A stretch of 20,615 bases of DNA from the NCBI GenBank assembly GCA_018224415.1, contig JAGTUZ010000278.1, positions 1 to 20,615 of the forward strand, written 5' to 3'. Source of the DNA: Bacteroidota bacterium. GTDB taxonomy: Bacteria > Bacteroidota > Ignavibacteria > SZUA-365. The notes below the pieces were generated by a model. The model had not been told where the DNA came from, ran no database searches, and was given only the letters and a program-made list of their open reading frames with translations. Positions 1 to 8,173 of the stretch are shown piece by piece. Each line of letters begins with the position of its first letter. Within the stretch, counting starts at the first letter, position 1. The position numbers and the translations under genes were made by a program.

Positions 1-63
1 CCGAGAAGTCGGGGGCGCTTTCCGTAGTGGCACATTAATAATTGTTCAGAAAGAGCTTGTTTG

Positions 64-92
64 TTGTGCAGATAAGCAACATGGGGTATATT
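64..92 (+). promoter_or_regulatory. candidate promoter of the T9SS cargo gene
   Basis: TATATT lies at 87-92, 17 nt downstream of TTGTGC at 64-69. The -10 matches the sigma-70 consensus at 5 of 6 positions, the -35 at only 3 of 6. Read the Bacteroidota way, TATATTGG resembles TAnnTTTG, with TTTG at 60-63 as the upstream element. Positions 1-176 show no gene. The predicted start would leave a leader of roughly 80 nt before the ATG at 177. Confidence 0.4.
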
Positions 93-176
93 GGCACATG
101 TATTAGGGAGTTGCAGGCCTGATACTACTGTTTAGCCGTCAACAATCTGCCCCAGGCAACGAACAATGGAGTTCCT

Positions 177-3029
177 ATGAAGCTTATCCAGAAACTCGGA
201 ATGACCGCAGTTGTCCTTCTTCTCGCAGTCTTCATCAACCGTGGTGTCTCACAGACAACCAGCATTACCTCCGGTTCTTATAACGATGGAGCTACTTGGA
301 GTACTAGTGCGCCTCCACAACAAAACCAACATGTCGTGATTGCCTCTGGGACAACTGTTACAGTCACCATGAGCAACACCGCGCAGCTCTATTCAATTAC
401 CATTGAGTCTGGTGGAACCCTGGTGATCGGTTCGGGAGGATATATCGTTGTTGGATCGTCAGGATGGGGGAAAAAAGTCGATGTGACAGGAACCTTGACC
501 CTTGAGAATGGTGGCGCGATCACGGTAGGTGGCGCATACATATATGTCGACGGTACCGTTAACATGCACAGTACAAATGGCGCGATTGATGCCGTGGCTT
601 CACCGCTCTATCTGTATTCTGGGAGCTCACTGAATTATAGTGCCGGGGAGATATGGACTGGCAATCTTTATCTCAATTCAGGGGCCACGTTGAATGCCAC
701 AGGGAGTGATGGAATCTTTGTAGATGGCAATGCAAATATTGCTGGTGCGATAACAACGACTGGTACATTCCCTGGGACAAGCTTTATGTCTGTCTCAGGC
801 TCAACCACTGTTTCAGGCTCACTAGCAGTTGGTGCAACAACATTGAGTGGCAACTACAGTTTATCAACACCGATGAGCTTAACTTCCGGCAGCGAAGTCC
901 GCTATCTGGCCGCGGGGAATCAGACGATCGATGTCTCGTATTCGTACTACAACCTCACGCTCGAGGGAAGTGGAAACAAGTCGATCAGCTCGAATCTCAC
1001 GGTCAATGACCATTTCAAAATTGCGGGGAGCGCGGCGTTTGTGAACGCGAGCCGAAACGTGAATTGTGGGAGTAGTCTGCAGAACAACAGCACGGCCACA
1101 CACACGTTTGGAACAGGGACGTACACGTTCACCGGAACAACGATCGGCGGCAGCGGGACAACGACGTTCAGCGATGCGACGGTCAATTTCACGGGGAGTT
1201 CGATCATCATCGGAGACGGCGCGGCAGGCTGGGGGGATGGGAACATCAGCTTCAAGAATGTCAGCTTCTCGAATGCCAGCGCCGATCTGAGCATCGGGGC
1301 CAACGGCTACACCGGTACGGTGAGTGCGTCGGGATTGCTCTCGATGAGTGGGGACAACGCGTCGATGCTGGTGAGCGGTGGGACGCTCGGCCTGAACAAT
1401 ATCACGGTCAGCGGCGGGAATTCAACGGTTTCCTTCGCTGGAGGTGCATCGACCCATACCGTTTCGGGGAACACGAACTGCGGAAACAACCTTTCGATCG
1501 GATCTCCCGTTTCGTTTACCGGCAACGTCACGACAGGCAACGATATGACCGTTGGCGCGACCTCGACGGTCGGCGGCGCGGTCACGGTCAATGGTGATCT
1601 GCTGGTCTCCAACCATTTCGATGTCGGCGGAACGGTCGACGTGATGCAGAATTTCACCGTCACTGGGAGCGGAGGTACGTCGACAAACGATTTCAGCGGC
1701 AAGGTGACGGTCAGCGGCACATCACTGGGCATCAGCGGAGGCAATAACCATTTCACGAACGGTCTGAGCCATGACAATACGGCCAGCGGATCCTCCTGTT
1801 CGATCGCAGGAACATTCACAACAGGAACGGGCACCACAGCCACGACGCTACACGGGGAAACCGTGCAGCTCGCGGGCACGCTCACCTTCAACAGACTCCT
1901 GATCTCGAACGCCAATGGGGCGGCTTCAGCATCGACAGGCTTCACGGTCAACCATACGCTGTCGCTGGCCAAGGATCTCGACATGACAGGGTACACCTTG
2001 ACCTTCCCGGCTGCCGCTCCTCAAACGGCCGTAACAGGCGGTGGGGAAGTGCTTGGCAACGTGCGACGTACCCTCCAGAATACCGGCACTTACACCTTCA
2101 ACGGACAGTACATCACGTTGCTCATTCCGAATCTGGCTTCCGCCGAGGAATATGAATTCAAGTTCACGCGCGTCGCACCTGATCTGCAGGCCGTCACGCG
2201 CTGCTATGACATCCGGCGTGTCGGATCGGATCTGACACCCTCCTCCTGGCAGTACACGCTGGGACTGTATTACAAGGATTCCGAACTGAACGGCAACCAG
2301 GAAAGCACGCTGATGCTTGCGTATGGCGACTATGACATCGCCGGAGAGGACCAGTTCACAAAACTCTCGTCGAGCGGAGTGAACACCACTTCTAATATCG
2401 TCACCTTCGTCTTCGATGGCATCACGAGTTTCAACCACCGCTATACCATCGCCGACATGAACGCGCCGCTGCCGGTCGAGCTGGTCTCTTTCGGCGCACG
2501 ACGCAAGGACCGCAGTGTGCAGCTCCGCTGGAAGACCGCCACGGAACTCAACAACTTTGGTTTCGAGATCGAGCGCGCGGATGAACGCGACGGCAGCTAT
2601 GCGTCCATCGGATTCATCGAGGGCTTCGGGACGAAAAACTCGCCGTCGGATTATCAGTTCGAGGATTCCGATGTGCCCGCCCACACCGTGTACTATCGCC
2701 TCAGGCAGATGGACCGTGACGGAGCCATCTCCTACTCGCCGGTCGTGGAAGTGATGGCCGGAGGCGCTGATCCCGTCCTGCGCAACTATCCGAATCCCTT
2801 CAATCCCTCCACCGTCATTACGTTCCAGGCACCGCAGGACGGCAGGGCGGTGCTGACGGTGTTCAATACCCTTGGCAAACAGGTGGGCACCGCGTTTGAC
2901 GCCGATGTCCGCAGAGAAGAATCGGTCTCGATTCCCTTCGATGCCGGACATCTCCCCGGCGGTGTGTACTTCTACACGCTGTCCATGGACGGTGTCACAC
3001 GCACGGGGAAGATGCTGCTCAACAAGTAA
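177..3029 (+). CDS. secreted beta-repeat protein with T9SS type A sorting domain
   Basis: Predicted exported surface or secreted protein of 950 aa. Residues 1-25 form a signal peptide (MKLIQKLGMTAVVLLLAVF core, likely cleavage after VSQ). Residues about 26-640 are a long Gly/Ser/Thr-rich stretch of degenerate short beta repeats (patterns such as VSGT, TVNG, GNxT), consistent with a beta-helix or beta-solenoid; no catalytic motif is visible. From about 764 (PVELVSFGARR) a fibronectin-III-like domain follows (LRWKTATELNNFGFEIER, YYRLRQMDRDG). Residues about 868-950 are a typical T9SS type A C-terminal domain (NYPNPFNPST, then GVYFYTL and a basic C-terminus), which is removed on export or anchoring by the PorSS machinery. 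The start has GGAG 5 nt upstream. GC is about 48% up to roughly position 900 and about 62% beyond it. The architecture is typical of adhesin-like cargo; the exact ligand cannot be told. Confidence 0.9.
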   Translation: MKLIQKLGMTAVVLLLAVFINRGVSQTTSITSGSYNDGATWSTSAPPQQNQHVVIASGTTVTVTMSNTAQLYSITIESGGTLVIGSGGYIVVGSSGWGKKVDVTGTLTLENGGAITVGGAYIYVDGTVNMHSTNGAIDAVASPLYLYSGSSLNYSAGEIWTGNLYLNSGATLNATGSDGIFVDGNANIAGAITTTGTFPGTSFMSVSGSTTVSGSLAVGATTLSGNYSLSTPMSLTSGSEVRYLAAGNQTIDVSYSYYNLTLEGSGNKSISSNLTVNDHFKIAGSAAFVNASRNVNCGSSLQNNSTATHTFGTGTYTFTGTTIGGSGTTTFSDATVNFTGSSIIIGDGAAGWGDGNISFKNVSFSNASADLSIGANGYTGTVSASGLLSMSGDNASMLVSGGTLGLNNITVSGGNSTVSFAGGASTHTVSGNTNCGNNLSIGSPVSFTGNVTTGNDMTVGATSTVGGAVTVNGDLLVSNHFDVGGTVDVMQNFTVTGSGGTSTNDFSGKVTVSGTSLGISGGNNHFTNGLSHDNTASGSSCSIAGTFTTGTGTTATTLHGETVQLAGTLTFNRLLISNANGAASASTGFTVNHTLSLAKDLDMTGYTLTFPAAAPQTAVTGGGEVLGNVRRTLQNTGTYTFNGQYITLLIPNLASAEEYEFKFTRVAPDLQAVTRCYDIRRVGSDLTPSSWQYTLGLYYKDSELNGNQESTLMLAYGDYDIAGEDQFTKLSSSGVNTTSNIVTFVFDGITSFNHRYTIADMNAPLPVELVSFGARRKDRSVQLRWKTATELNNFGFEIERADERDGSYASIGFIEGFGTKNSPSDYQFEDSDVPAHTVYYRLRQMDRDGAISYSPVVEVMAGGADPVLRNYPNPFNPSTVITFQAPQDGRAVLTVFNTLGKQVGTAFDADVRREESVSIPFDAGHLPGGVYFYTLSMDGVTRTGKMLLNK

Positions 3030-3050
3030 TCGACAGACGTATCCGAAACG

Positions 3051-3082
3051 AAAAGCCCCGCCGGGAATCCGACGGGGTTTTT
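3051..3082. terminator. bidirectional Rho-independent terminator between convergent genes
   Basis: Hairpin with A-tract on the left and T-tract on the right: CCCCG at 56-60 pairs with CGGGG at 73-77 (numbers plus 3000), a C/A mismatch follows, then CCG/GGC pairs close a GAAT loop. The flanking AAAAG and TTTTT extend the stem and supply a U-tract on either strand. It lies 21 nt past the T9SS gene and 39 nt past the stop of the minus-strand TPR-like gene, so it can serve both. Confidence 0.88.
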
Positions 3083-3121
3083 CTTTGCTGCCACTGCGCT
3101 ACGAGAAATACCGACGGCCGA

Positions 3122-4177
3122 TCAGAATTCCTCGCGGAGTTCTTCCATTTCTTCGATCCGCCGCGAGATGCGGTCGGCGCCGTCGGCGGTGAAAGCCGAG
3201 AGGTCGATGTCGCGCTGGCGCAGCACCCAGGCGTTTCCCCGCCGCGCCGTCGCGTGATCGCCGAGCGCCGCGCTCATGGATGCGATTTTCGCGCGGGCCT
3301 GGATTTCGATATACCGCCGCTCCTTCACCTCACCGTCGAGAGAAGCCACAATGCGTTCGTAGGCCTTCCGCGCCAGCGCCCAGTTGGATGCTCCCTCGGC
3401 AGCGGAGGCGAGTCCCCAGAGAAACAGTCTGTTCCGCGGAAAGCGACGCAGTACGGTGTTCGCGACTCGAATCGCCTCGGACCAGCGCTCCTCTTCGATG
3501 TGTATCCAGATGAGAGAGTTGCTGGCCTGTTGTGCGGTATAAAACGCATGACGCTCGGCGCGGCGCAGCAGGTCGATTCCCGCCTGCCGCTCATCGTCGA
3601 CCAGCGGCGTCCAGGTCAGGAAGGACATGTTGCGGCTCTTCCAATACTTGTAGGTGCCGATGCCGGTCATCGCGTCGTATGCCCTGGGATCCTTTTCGAG
3701 ACAATCCTCGAGAAAACCCGTGGCCTTCAATCCATGCGTGAGCCCGCCGAGCCAGTTCTCTCCGTCCCGGAAATGGTAGTACGCGATATAGCTTTTCGCC
3801 ATGCCCCGGTAATAGAGTCCTTCGGCAGCTGTGGACGCTTGCCCACCCATTGGTACGGAGAGGCGCTCCACGTGCTCGAGCAGATCGAGATACTCCGGCA
3901 TGCGAACGGGGGTCTCGAAATCGAGTGACATCACCATAAGCAGGATGGCCTTGTTCATATACCCTGCGGGATGCGTCGGCCAGCGCCGCATTGCCTGGTC
4001 ATACAGATCCATGGCCTCGCTGTATCGCTGCTCGCCCGAAAGATGGATGCCCTTGCGCAGCAACTCGTGCAAGGCGGTATCCGGGACGCGTTGGGCAACC
4101 AACGCATCCGCATCATTCACCGCGGGACGAAACACGACGAGGAGGAACAGCAGGGGGAGGACGGCGGAAATTCTCAT
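3122..4177 (-). CDS. exported TPR-like repeat protein, function unknown
   Basis: A 351-aa protein with an N-terminal signal peptide (MRISAVLPLLFLLVVF, residues 1 to about 24) and helical repeats resembling tetratricopeptide repeats. Clear examples lie near 39-72 (HLSGEQRYSEAMDLYDQAM, then AGYMNKAIL) and about 205-300 (ERWSEAIRVANTVLRRFPRN, WALARKAYERIVASL). Repeat proteins of this kind are usually scaffolds in the periplasm or on the outer membrane. No catalytic motif is seen. Its ATG overlaps the uvrC stop by 4 nt (ATGA), so translation is probably coupled to uvrC, although a link to DNA repair is unlikely for an exported protein. It shares the bidirectional terminator at 3051-3082. Confident as a gene, not as to role. 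Confidence 0.85.
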   Translation of the reverse strand: MRISAVLPLLFLLVVFRPAVNDADALVAQRVPDTALHELLRKGIHLSGEQRYSEAMDLYDQAMRRWPTHPAGYMNKAILLMVMSLDFETPVRMPEYLDLLEHVERLSVPMGGQASTAAEGLYYRGMAKSYIAYYHFRDGENWLGGLTHGLKATGFLEDCLEKDPRAYDAMTGIGTYKYWKSRNMSFLTWTPLVDDERQAGIDLLRRAERHAFYTAQQASNSLIWIHIEEERWSEAIRVANTVLRRFPRNRLFLWGLASAAEGASNWALARKAYERIVASLDGEVKERRYIEIQARAKIASMSAALGDHATARRGNAWVLRQRDIDLSAFTADGADRISRRIEEMEELREEF

Positions 4178-6039
4178 GCGTTGGATTCTTCTTCCTCGGG
4201 GGTGTCGGCACCGTGGAAATGCCGATGGATGTTTTTTGCGGCGGACCAGCCGACATGCAATGCGAGCGTCTCCAGACTGGCCTCCTGCACTCCGCGAACG
4301 GAACCGAAGGCCGTGAGCAGGATGTGCGCGCGTTTCGCGCCCACGCCGTCGATGGTCTCGAGCTCGGTCTGCAGGGTGCTCTTGCTGCGCCGTTCCCTGT
4401 GGTAGGTGATGGCGAAGCGGTGTGCTTCGTCGCGGATGCGCTGCAGCAGGCGCAGACCAGCCGAGGTCTTCGCGATGGTCAACGGAAGGCTCTCACCCGG
4501 TACGAACACTTCTTCGAGGCGCTTCGCAAGGCCGATGACCGGCTGCTGCTCCAGTCCGAGTTCCTTCAGCACTTCGACGGCGGAGGACAGCTGTCCCTTG
4601 CCACCGTCAATGACAATGAGATCGGGCAGAGGCAGTCCTTCCTCGAGCACACGCGTGTACCGTCGATGCACAACCTCACGCATGCTGGCGAAGTCGTCGA
4701 CGCCTTCGACCGTGCGGATGCCGTACTTGCGGTACTCGCTTCTGCGCGGCCTCCCGTCAAGAAAGGCCACCATCGAGGCAACCGTCTCGGCTCCCTGGAA
4801 ATGCGAGATGTCGAAACATTCGATGCGACGCGGAGGGCGCGGCAGGTGCAGATCGGCCTGCAGCATGTCGACGGACTTCGGCAGCGTTGCCGACGCCTTC
4901 ATTTTCTGGAGCAGGATCTCGTCGAGCAGAAACGACGCGTTGGCCCGGCACATACCCAGTAGTTTGAGCTTGTCTCCGATTTTCGGCACGGTAAACAGCA
5001 CCCGCAGCTGGGCCTTTTCATGCAGCCAGCTCTGTAGCGCATCGGTGGATTCCAGCTCCGTAGGGATAACGATCTCCGGCGGAATGTCCATCGTTTTTGT
5101 GTAGTAGCGGTGCACGAGATGCTCGACGATTCCGGCATCGGTTTCGATTTCCGCTCCGGTGAAGGGGAAGTGCTGCTTGCCCACGATCTTGCCGTCACGG
5201 ACGCGAAAGACCACGCCGACCGCATCGGCTTCCTTGCGCGCGAGCGCCACGATGTCGCGGTCCTTGAAATCGGATGAGGCGACCTTTTGTTTGTCCTGGT
5301 AGGTCTGCAACGCCTGGATGCGGTTGCGGAGATCCGCCGCGCGTTCGAATTCCAGCCGCTCCGCGCAGAGCTGCATCTCCTCCTCGAGCAGTTGCCGCAG
5401 GACGCGTGTCTTGCCCTTGAGCAATTGTTCGACCTGCTCAATCATGGCGGTGTAGTGCTCGCGGGTGACGTGTCCCTCGCAGGGACCCTCACATTTCCGG
5501 ATGTGGAAATCGAGGCAGACGCGGACGCTGCCGCGGGCGATGACGTCGTCGTTGATCTGGTAATCGCAGCTGCGGATGGGGAAGATGCTCCGGATCGTGC
5601 GGAGCATCAGGTGCATGGCCTTCACGTCGGTGTACGGTCCGTAATACCGCGATCCGTCCCGCCGGATCACACGCGTCGGAAACACGCGGGGAAAAGGTTC
5701 ATTCGTGACGACGATGTATGGATAGCTCTTGTCGTCCTTGAGGCGGATGTTGTAGCGCGGGCTGTGTTCCTTGATCAGGTTGTTTTCCAGCAGCAGCGCC
5801 TCGACCTCGGAGTCGGTGACGAGCAGTTCGAGGTCCGCGATTTTCGAGACGAGGATGTCACGTTTCGGATCGCTGCCTCCTTTGTCCTGGAAATAGGAAC
5901 GCACGCGGCTCCGGAGATTCTTGGCCTTGCCGACGTAAATAATCCGACCGTCAGCGTTTTTGAACTGGTACACACCCGGAGATTTCGGGAGATGCTCCAG
6001 TTTCAGCCGCAGATTGTCCGGAGCCGCGTGATCCGTCAT
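4174..6039 (-). CDS. uvrC: UvrABC excinuclease subunit C
   Basis: UvrC makes the 3' and 5' incisions around a lesion bound by UvrA/UvrB in nucleotide excision repair. The 621 aa match the usual family length. Domains in order: GIY-YIG nuclease (GVY at 22-24, YVG at 35-37, conserved Arg43 region); four cysteines at 158, 175, 183 and 187 in the spacing that holds the iron-sulphur cluster of UvrC; UVR motif binding UvrB at about 211-245 (LLEEEMQLCAERLEFERAADLR); RNase H-like nuclease with DISH at 410-413, an acidic pair at 448-449, D478 (VIDGGKGQ) and H540 (DEAHRFAI), the expected acidic/His catalytic set; helix-hairpin-helix at about 560-600 (IDGVGAKRAHILLTAFGS). It starts 3 nt after the epimerase gene and overlaps the next gene by 4 nt, so the three form an operon. 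Nothing is missing. Confidence 0.97.
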   Translation of the reverse strand: MTDHAAPDNLRLKLEHLPKSPGVYQFKNADGRIIYVGKAKNLRSRVRSYFQDKGGSDPKRDILVSKIADLELLVTDSEVEALLLENNLIKEHSPRYNIRLKDDKSYPYIVVTNEPFPRVFPTRVIRRDGSRYYGPYTDVKAMHLMLRTIRSIFPIRSCDYQINDDVIARGSVRVCLDFHIRKCEGPCEGHVTREHYTAMIEQVEQLLKGKTRVLRQLLEEEMQLCAERLEFERAADLRNRIQALQTYQDKQKVASSDFKDRDIVALARKEADAVGVVFRVRDGKIVGKQHFPFTGAEIETDAGIVEHLVHRYYTKTMDIPPEIVIPTELESTDALQSWLHEKAQLRVLFTVPKIGDKLKLLGMCRANASFLLDEILLQKMKASATLPKSVDMLQADLHLPRPPRRIECFDISHFQGAETVASMVAFLDGRPRRSEYRKYGIRTVEGVDDFASMREVVHRRYTRVLEEGLPLPDLIVIDGGKGQLSSAVEVLKELGLEQQPVIGLAKRLEEVFVPGESLPLTIAKTSAGLRLLQRIRDEAHRFAITYHRERRSKSTLQTELETIDGVGAKRAHILLTAFGSVRGVQEASLETLALHVGWSAAKNIHRHFHGADTPEEEESNA

Positions 6040-6042
6040 GCG

Positions 6043-6456
6043 TCAGTGCCCGGGGCCTGCTGGCTGACAGAGCTCGACCAGCACGCCACACGCCGATTTC
6101 GGATGGATGAATGCCACGAGGAAGTTGTCCGCACCCAAGCGCGGCTCTTCGTCGATGAGGCGTATCCCCGCCTGCTTGAGGCGTGCGAGTTCCGCGTGGA
6201 TATCATCGACCTCGAAGGCCATGTGGTGGATGCCTTCACTGCGTTTTTCGATGAATCTGCTGATGGGGGAGTCCTCGCTGATACCCGCGGTGAGTTCGAG
6301 ATTGGTGTCGTCGACATGGAAGCTGCTCACGTCGACTTTCTGTGCTTCCACGCGCTCGACGTGGGACGCCGGCAGGTTCAGCAGCGTTTCAAATGTTTTC
6401 TGCGCATTGGTGAGATCCTTGACGGCGATACCGATGTGCGCGATGCGTTTGATCAT
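6043..6456 (-). CDS. mce: methylmalonyl-CoA epimerase
   Basis: A 137-aa vicinal-oxygen-chelate (glyoxalase-fold) protein. The family interconverts (2R)- and (2S)-methylmalonyl-CoA, linking propionyl-CoA metabolism to succinyl-CoA through the B12-dependent mutase. Two VOC halves are visible: KRIAHIGIAVKDL with metal ligand H7 and LELTAG with E54; then EGIHHMAFEVDDI with His77/78, and GVLVELCQP with E128. These are the metal-binding positions expected for the family. The start at 6456 is chosen because it begins exactly at the conserved KRIAHIGIAV motif; the open frame continues 64 codons upstream but encodes low-complexity residues from the polypurine tract. There is no clear Shine-Dalgarno site. 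It leads the operon with uvrC and the TPR-like gene. No mutase gene is in the window. Confidence 0.92.
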   Translation of the reverse strand: MIKRIAHIGIAVKDLTNAQKTFETLLNLPASHVERVEAQKVDVSSFHVDDTNLELTAGISEDSPISRFIEKRSEGIHHMAFEVDDIHAELARLKQAGIRLIDEEPRLGADNFLVAFIHPKSACGVLVELCQPAGPGH

Positions 6457-6504
6457 TGGAGTGATGGATGAATGTTGAACAATTGCCCTGTCGGGCGTAT
6501 CAAT

Positions 6505-6512
6505 ACAAGTTA
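6505..6512 (-). promoter_or_regulatory. possible -10-like element upstream of mce
   Basis: On the minus strand TAACTTGT lies 49 nt before the mce ATG, resembling the Bacteroidota TAnnTTTG element at 4 of 6 fixed positions. The identical octamer lies 71 nt before the PfkB start (14176-14183). No convincing -33 element accompanies it, because the upstream sequence is a pyrimidine run on this strand. Weak call. Confidence 0.22.
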
Positions 6513-6613
6513 GGAAAATGGAAAAAAGCGGGAAAGGGGAAAACGGAGAAGAGTGAGTTGTCACAAGAAGAGTGGGGGAAGAAGCAGAGGCGGGAGGGGA
6601 AGGGAAAAAAAAA
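6512..6613 (+). other. 102-nt polypurine/polypyrimidine tract
   Basis: By direct count 90 of 102 bases on the plus strand are purines; the longest uninterrupted run covers most of 6592-6613. It fills the space between the mce promoter region and the terminator of the upstream gene cluster. Such tracts can adopt triplex (H-DNA) structure or arise by slippage. The tract overlaps the A-run of the terminator at 6605-6633. Confidence 0.8.
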
Positions 6614-6633
6614 CGGGATCCCGTAGGATCCCG
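6605..6633 (-). terminator. Rho-independent terminator after the envelope gene cluster
   Basis: Perfect 8-bp stem CGGGATCC/GGATCCCG (6614-6621 with 6626-6633) around a 4-nt loop. On the minus strand it is followed by nine T residues (A-run 6605-6613 on plus). It lies 22 nt past the stop of the TPR gene ending at 6656, and separates that cluster from mce-uvrC. Confidence 0.93.
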
Positions 6634-6655
6634 CTTGGATCGGCACACATTCGGT

Positions 6656-7618
6656 TCAGAGGAACCTGTTGCATTTGGAGATCATCAGTCTCGCGGGAGC
6701 GCGGAGGGTCTCGATGTCGGTGCTGCTGAGCACGCGTTCGAACTGCTCGCGCGCGTCCCTGTAACGTTTCATTCCGAAATAGGTCTCACCCATCCAATAC
6801 ATGCTGCGAATGCGCAGCAGGGCGTCAGGCGCCTGCTCGGAAATCTCCTGGAATAAGGAGAGGGCCGTGCTGTACCGTCGTGCCTCGAAGTTGTCGCGGG
6901 CGATCTGGAATTTCTGCAGCCATTTCTCCAACTGTGGTTCCGTCACACGCACCGGTGTCGGCGGTGGTGGTGGCGGAGGCGGTGTGGGCGGCTGGGAGGA
7001 GCCGGGCTTGAACTGTTGGCCGTAGGTGGTCAGTGGCGTGTTGGTCGGGGCCACCATGACGAAGCGGAAACTCTCCGGCGTCAGATACTTGAGCACGAAG
7101 CCGTGGTAGGGGAAATTGTACATTTCTCCTTCCTCGTTGACGATGTACTCGCCTTCGTTTCCAAAGAACTGCGTCCGCGCGGTTGTGAGTCTCCACCGAT
7201 GTCCGTCGAAAAGATACTGGTTGTCGAGCGGCAGGTCGGCCGTCCCGATCACGCCCATCTCGATCACAGCGTAGGAGCTGGGATTGAGAATGTAATAGTA
7301 GGTGGAATTCGTCGGGGGGATGTACACCACCGGCGACGTGCCTTTCTGGAAAATGTAGGGGACGTTGCTTCGGTCGAGGATGTTGCGTGCCTCGCCCCAT
7401 GGCATGCCGAGCGTAACGCCATAGATCGACATGTTCAGGCTGGTCATTCCGTCAGGGACCTGCACGATCGATTGGCGTGCGAGGTCGAGCAGTGCTCTCC
7501 CCTGGGCGTGGGACCGCGTGGGACCGAGCACGGAGATACTCAGGACCGCCACCATCACCCAGGCCGCCGTGATGAGGGCACGGACCCGGCGCGAATGCGT
7601 TGCAGCGTGAGCGTTCAT
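6656..7618 (-). CDS. exported protein with polyproline linker and C-terminal TPR domain
   Basis: A 320-aa protein, third gene of a minus-strand cluster. Signal peptide or N-terminal anchor at 1-38 (RRVRALITAAWVMVAVLSI, cleavage probably after SHA). Residues about 55-200 form an unrecognised domain rich in aromatic and beta-prone segments (GVTLGMPWGEARNILDRS, STYYYILNPSSYAVIEMG). A polyproline linker spans 210-222. Residues about 229-318 hold TPR-like helices (ARRYSTALSLFQEISEQAPD, YWMGETYFGMKRYRDAREQF), reminiscent of the C-terminal half of CpoB/YbgF-type periplasmic proteins. The start at 7618 is chosen because GGAGG sits 5 nt upstream; a longer TTG start at 7672 would overlap the preceding gene's stop and adds no recognisable sequence. 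The domain arrangement suggests an envelope adaptor; the N-terminal domain is unidentified. Confidence 0.85.
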   Translation of the reverse strand: MNAHAATHSRRVRALITAAWVMVAVLSISVLGPTRSHAQGRALLDLARQSIVQVPDGMTSLNMSIYGVTLGMPWGEARNILDRSNVPYIFQKGTSPVVYIPPTNSTYYYILNPSSYAVIEMGVIGTADLPLDNQYLFDGHRWRLTTARTQFFGNEGEYIVNEEGEMYNFPYHGFVLKYLTPESFRFVMVAPTNTPLTTYGQQFKPGSSQPPTPPPPPPPPTPVRVTEPQLEKWLQKFQIARDNFEARRYSTALSLFQEISEQAPDALLRIRSMYWMGETYFGMKRYRDAREQFERVLSSTDIETLRAPARLMISKCNRFL

Positions 7619-7668
7619 ACTTGCCTCCGGAGTTGATGAAATGGCATTCCTGGTGTCAGCCGGCATAA

Positions 7669-8079
7669 TCAAAGCAGACGGTCGCGCAGTTCGACCTTCA
7701 GGTCTGCGACACGTGGAATGTCCACACCGGGTTCCTTGTAACCGATCAGATAGTCTTCGTCGATTTTCACGCGCACCGTCCTGCGGCCGTAGGTGAACTT
7801 TACGGAGACACGCGTCCGGATCTCAACGCCCTGCGACTCCACTGTTTCGTGCAGCCATTCGGATTTCATGTACCCATCATCTTTCGAGAGAGTCTCGAAC
7901 TGATATCCGCGGGTGAGCAGGGCGTCGACCACGACCATCCAGGCGTCGTTGTACGCCAGACCCTCACGCACTTCGTAGGTGATCCAGTTGTTGCTGTCGG
8001 TCTCGACAATCGGCTGGCAGCCGATGAAGAGCGGAAGCATCAGAAGGGCGACGAGGGAAAGTCGAACACAGTGTTTCAT
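7669..8079 (-). CDS. small lipoprotein, function unknown
   Basis: A 136-aa predicted lipoprotein. MKH is followed by a hydrophobic stretch and the lipobox LFIGC with Cys21 as lipidation site, followed by QPIV, not Asp. The mature part contains YNDAWMVVVDALLTRGYQFE and repeated beta strands (VEIRTRVSVKFTYGRRTVRV), suggesting a compact alpha/beta fold; I do not recognise a family. AGGAG lies 7 nt before the chosen ATG; the open frame extends 67 codons upstream without plausible signal features, overlapping the preceding gene, so the short form is preferred. The stop lies 50 nt before the next gene's start. With its neighbours it probably acts in the cell envelope. Confidence 0.82.
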   Translation of the reverse strand: MKHCVRLSLVALLMLPLFIGCQPIVETDSNNWITYEVREGLAYNDAWMVVVDALLTRGYQFETLSKDDGYMKSEWLHETVESQGVEIRTRVSVKFTYGRRTVRVKIDEDYLIGYKEPGVDIPRVADLKVELRDRLL

Positions 8080-8173
8080 GAGCAGGCTCCTGATATGTGT
8101 GCCAATGTTGTAGACTCGGTGGACGGCAACGCGTGGCCCGGCAAACGAGCGGCTACGCGGCGCCGGGATGCTG

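Noticed and set aside
1307..2951. Long minus-strand frames opposite the T9SS gene
   Set aside because: They lack any recognisable domain and have the composition of antisense sequence to Ser/Thr/Gly-rich codons; the plus frame carries signal peptide and sorting domain.
5287..6471. 394-codon plus-strand frame across uvrC and mce
   Set aside because: Antisense to two genes with full sets of family motifs; no homology visible in its translation.
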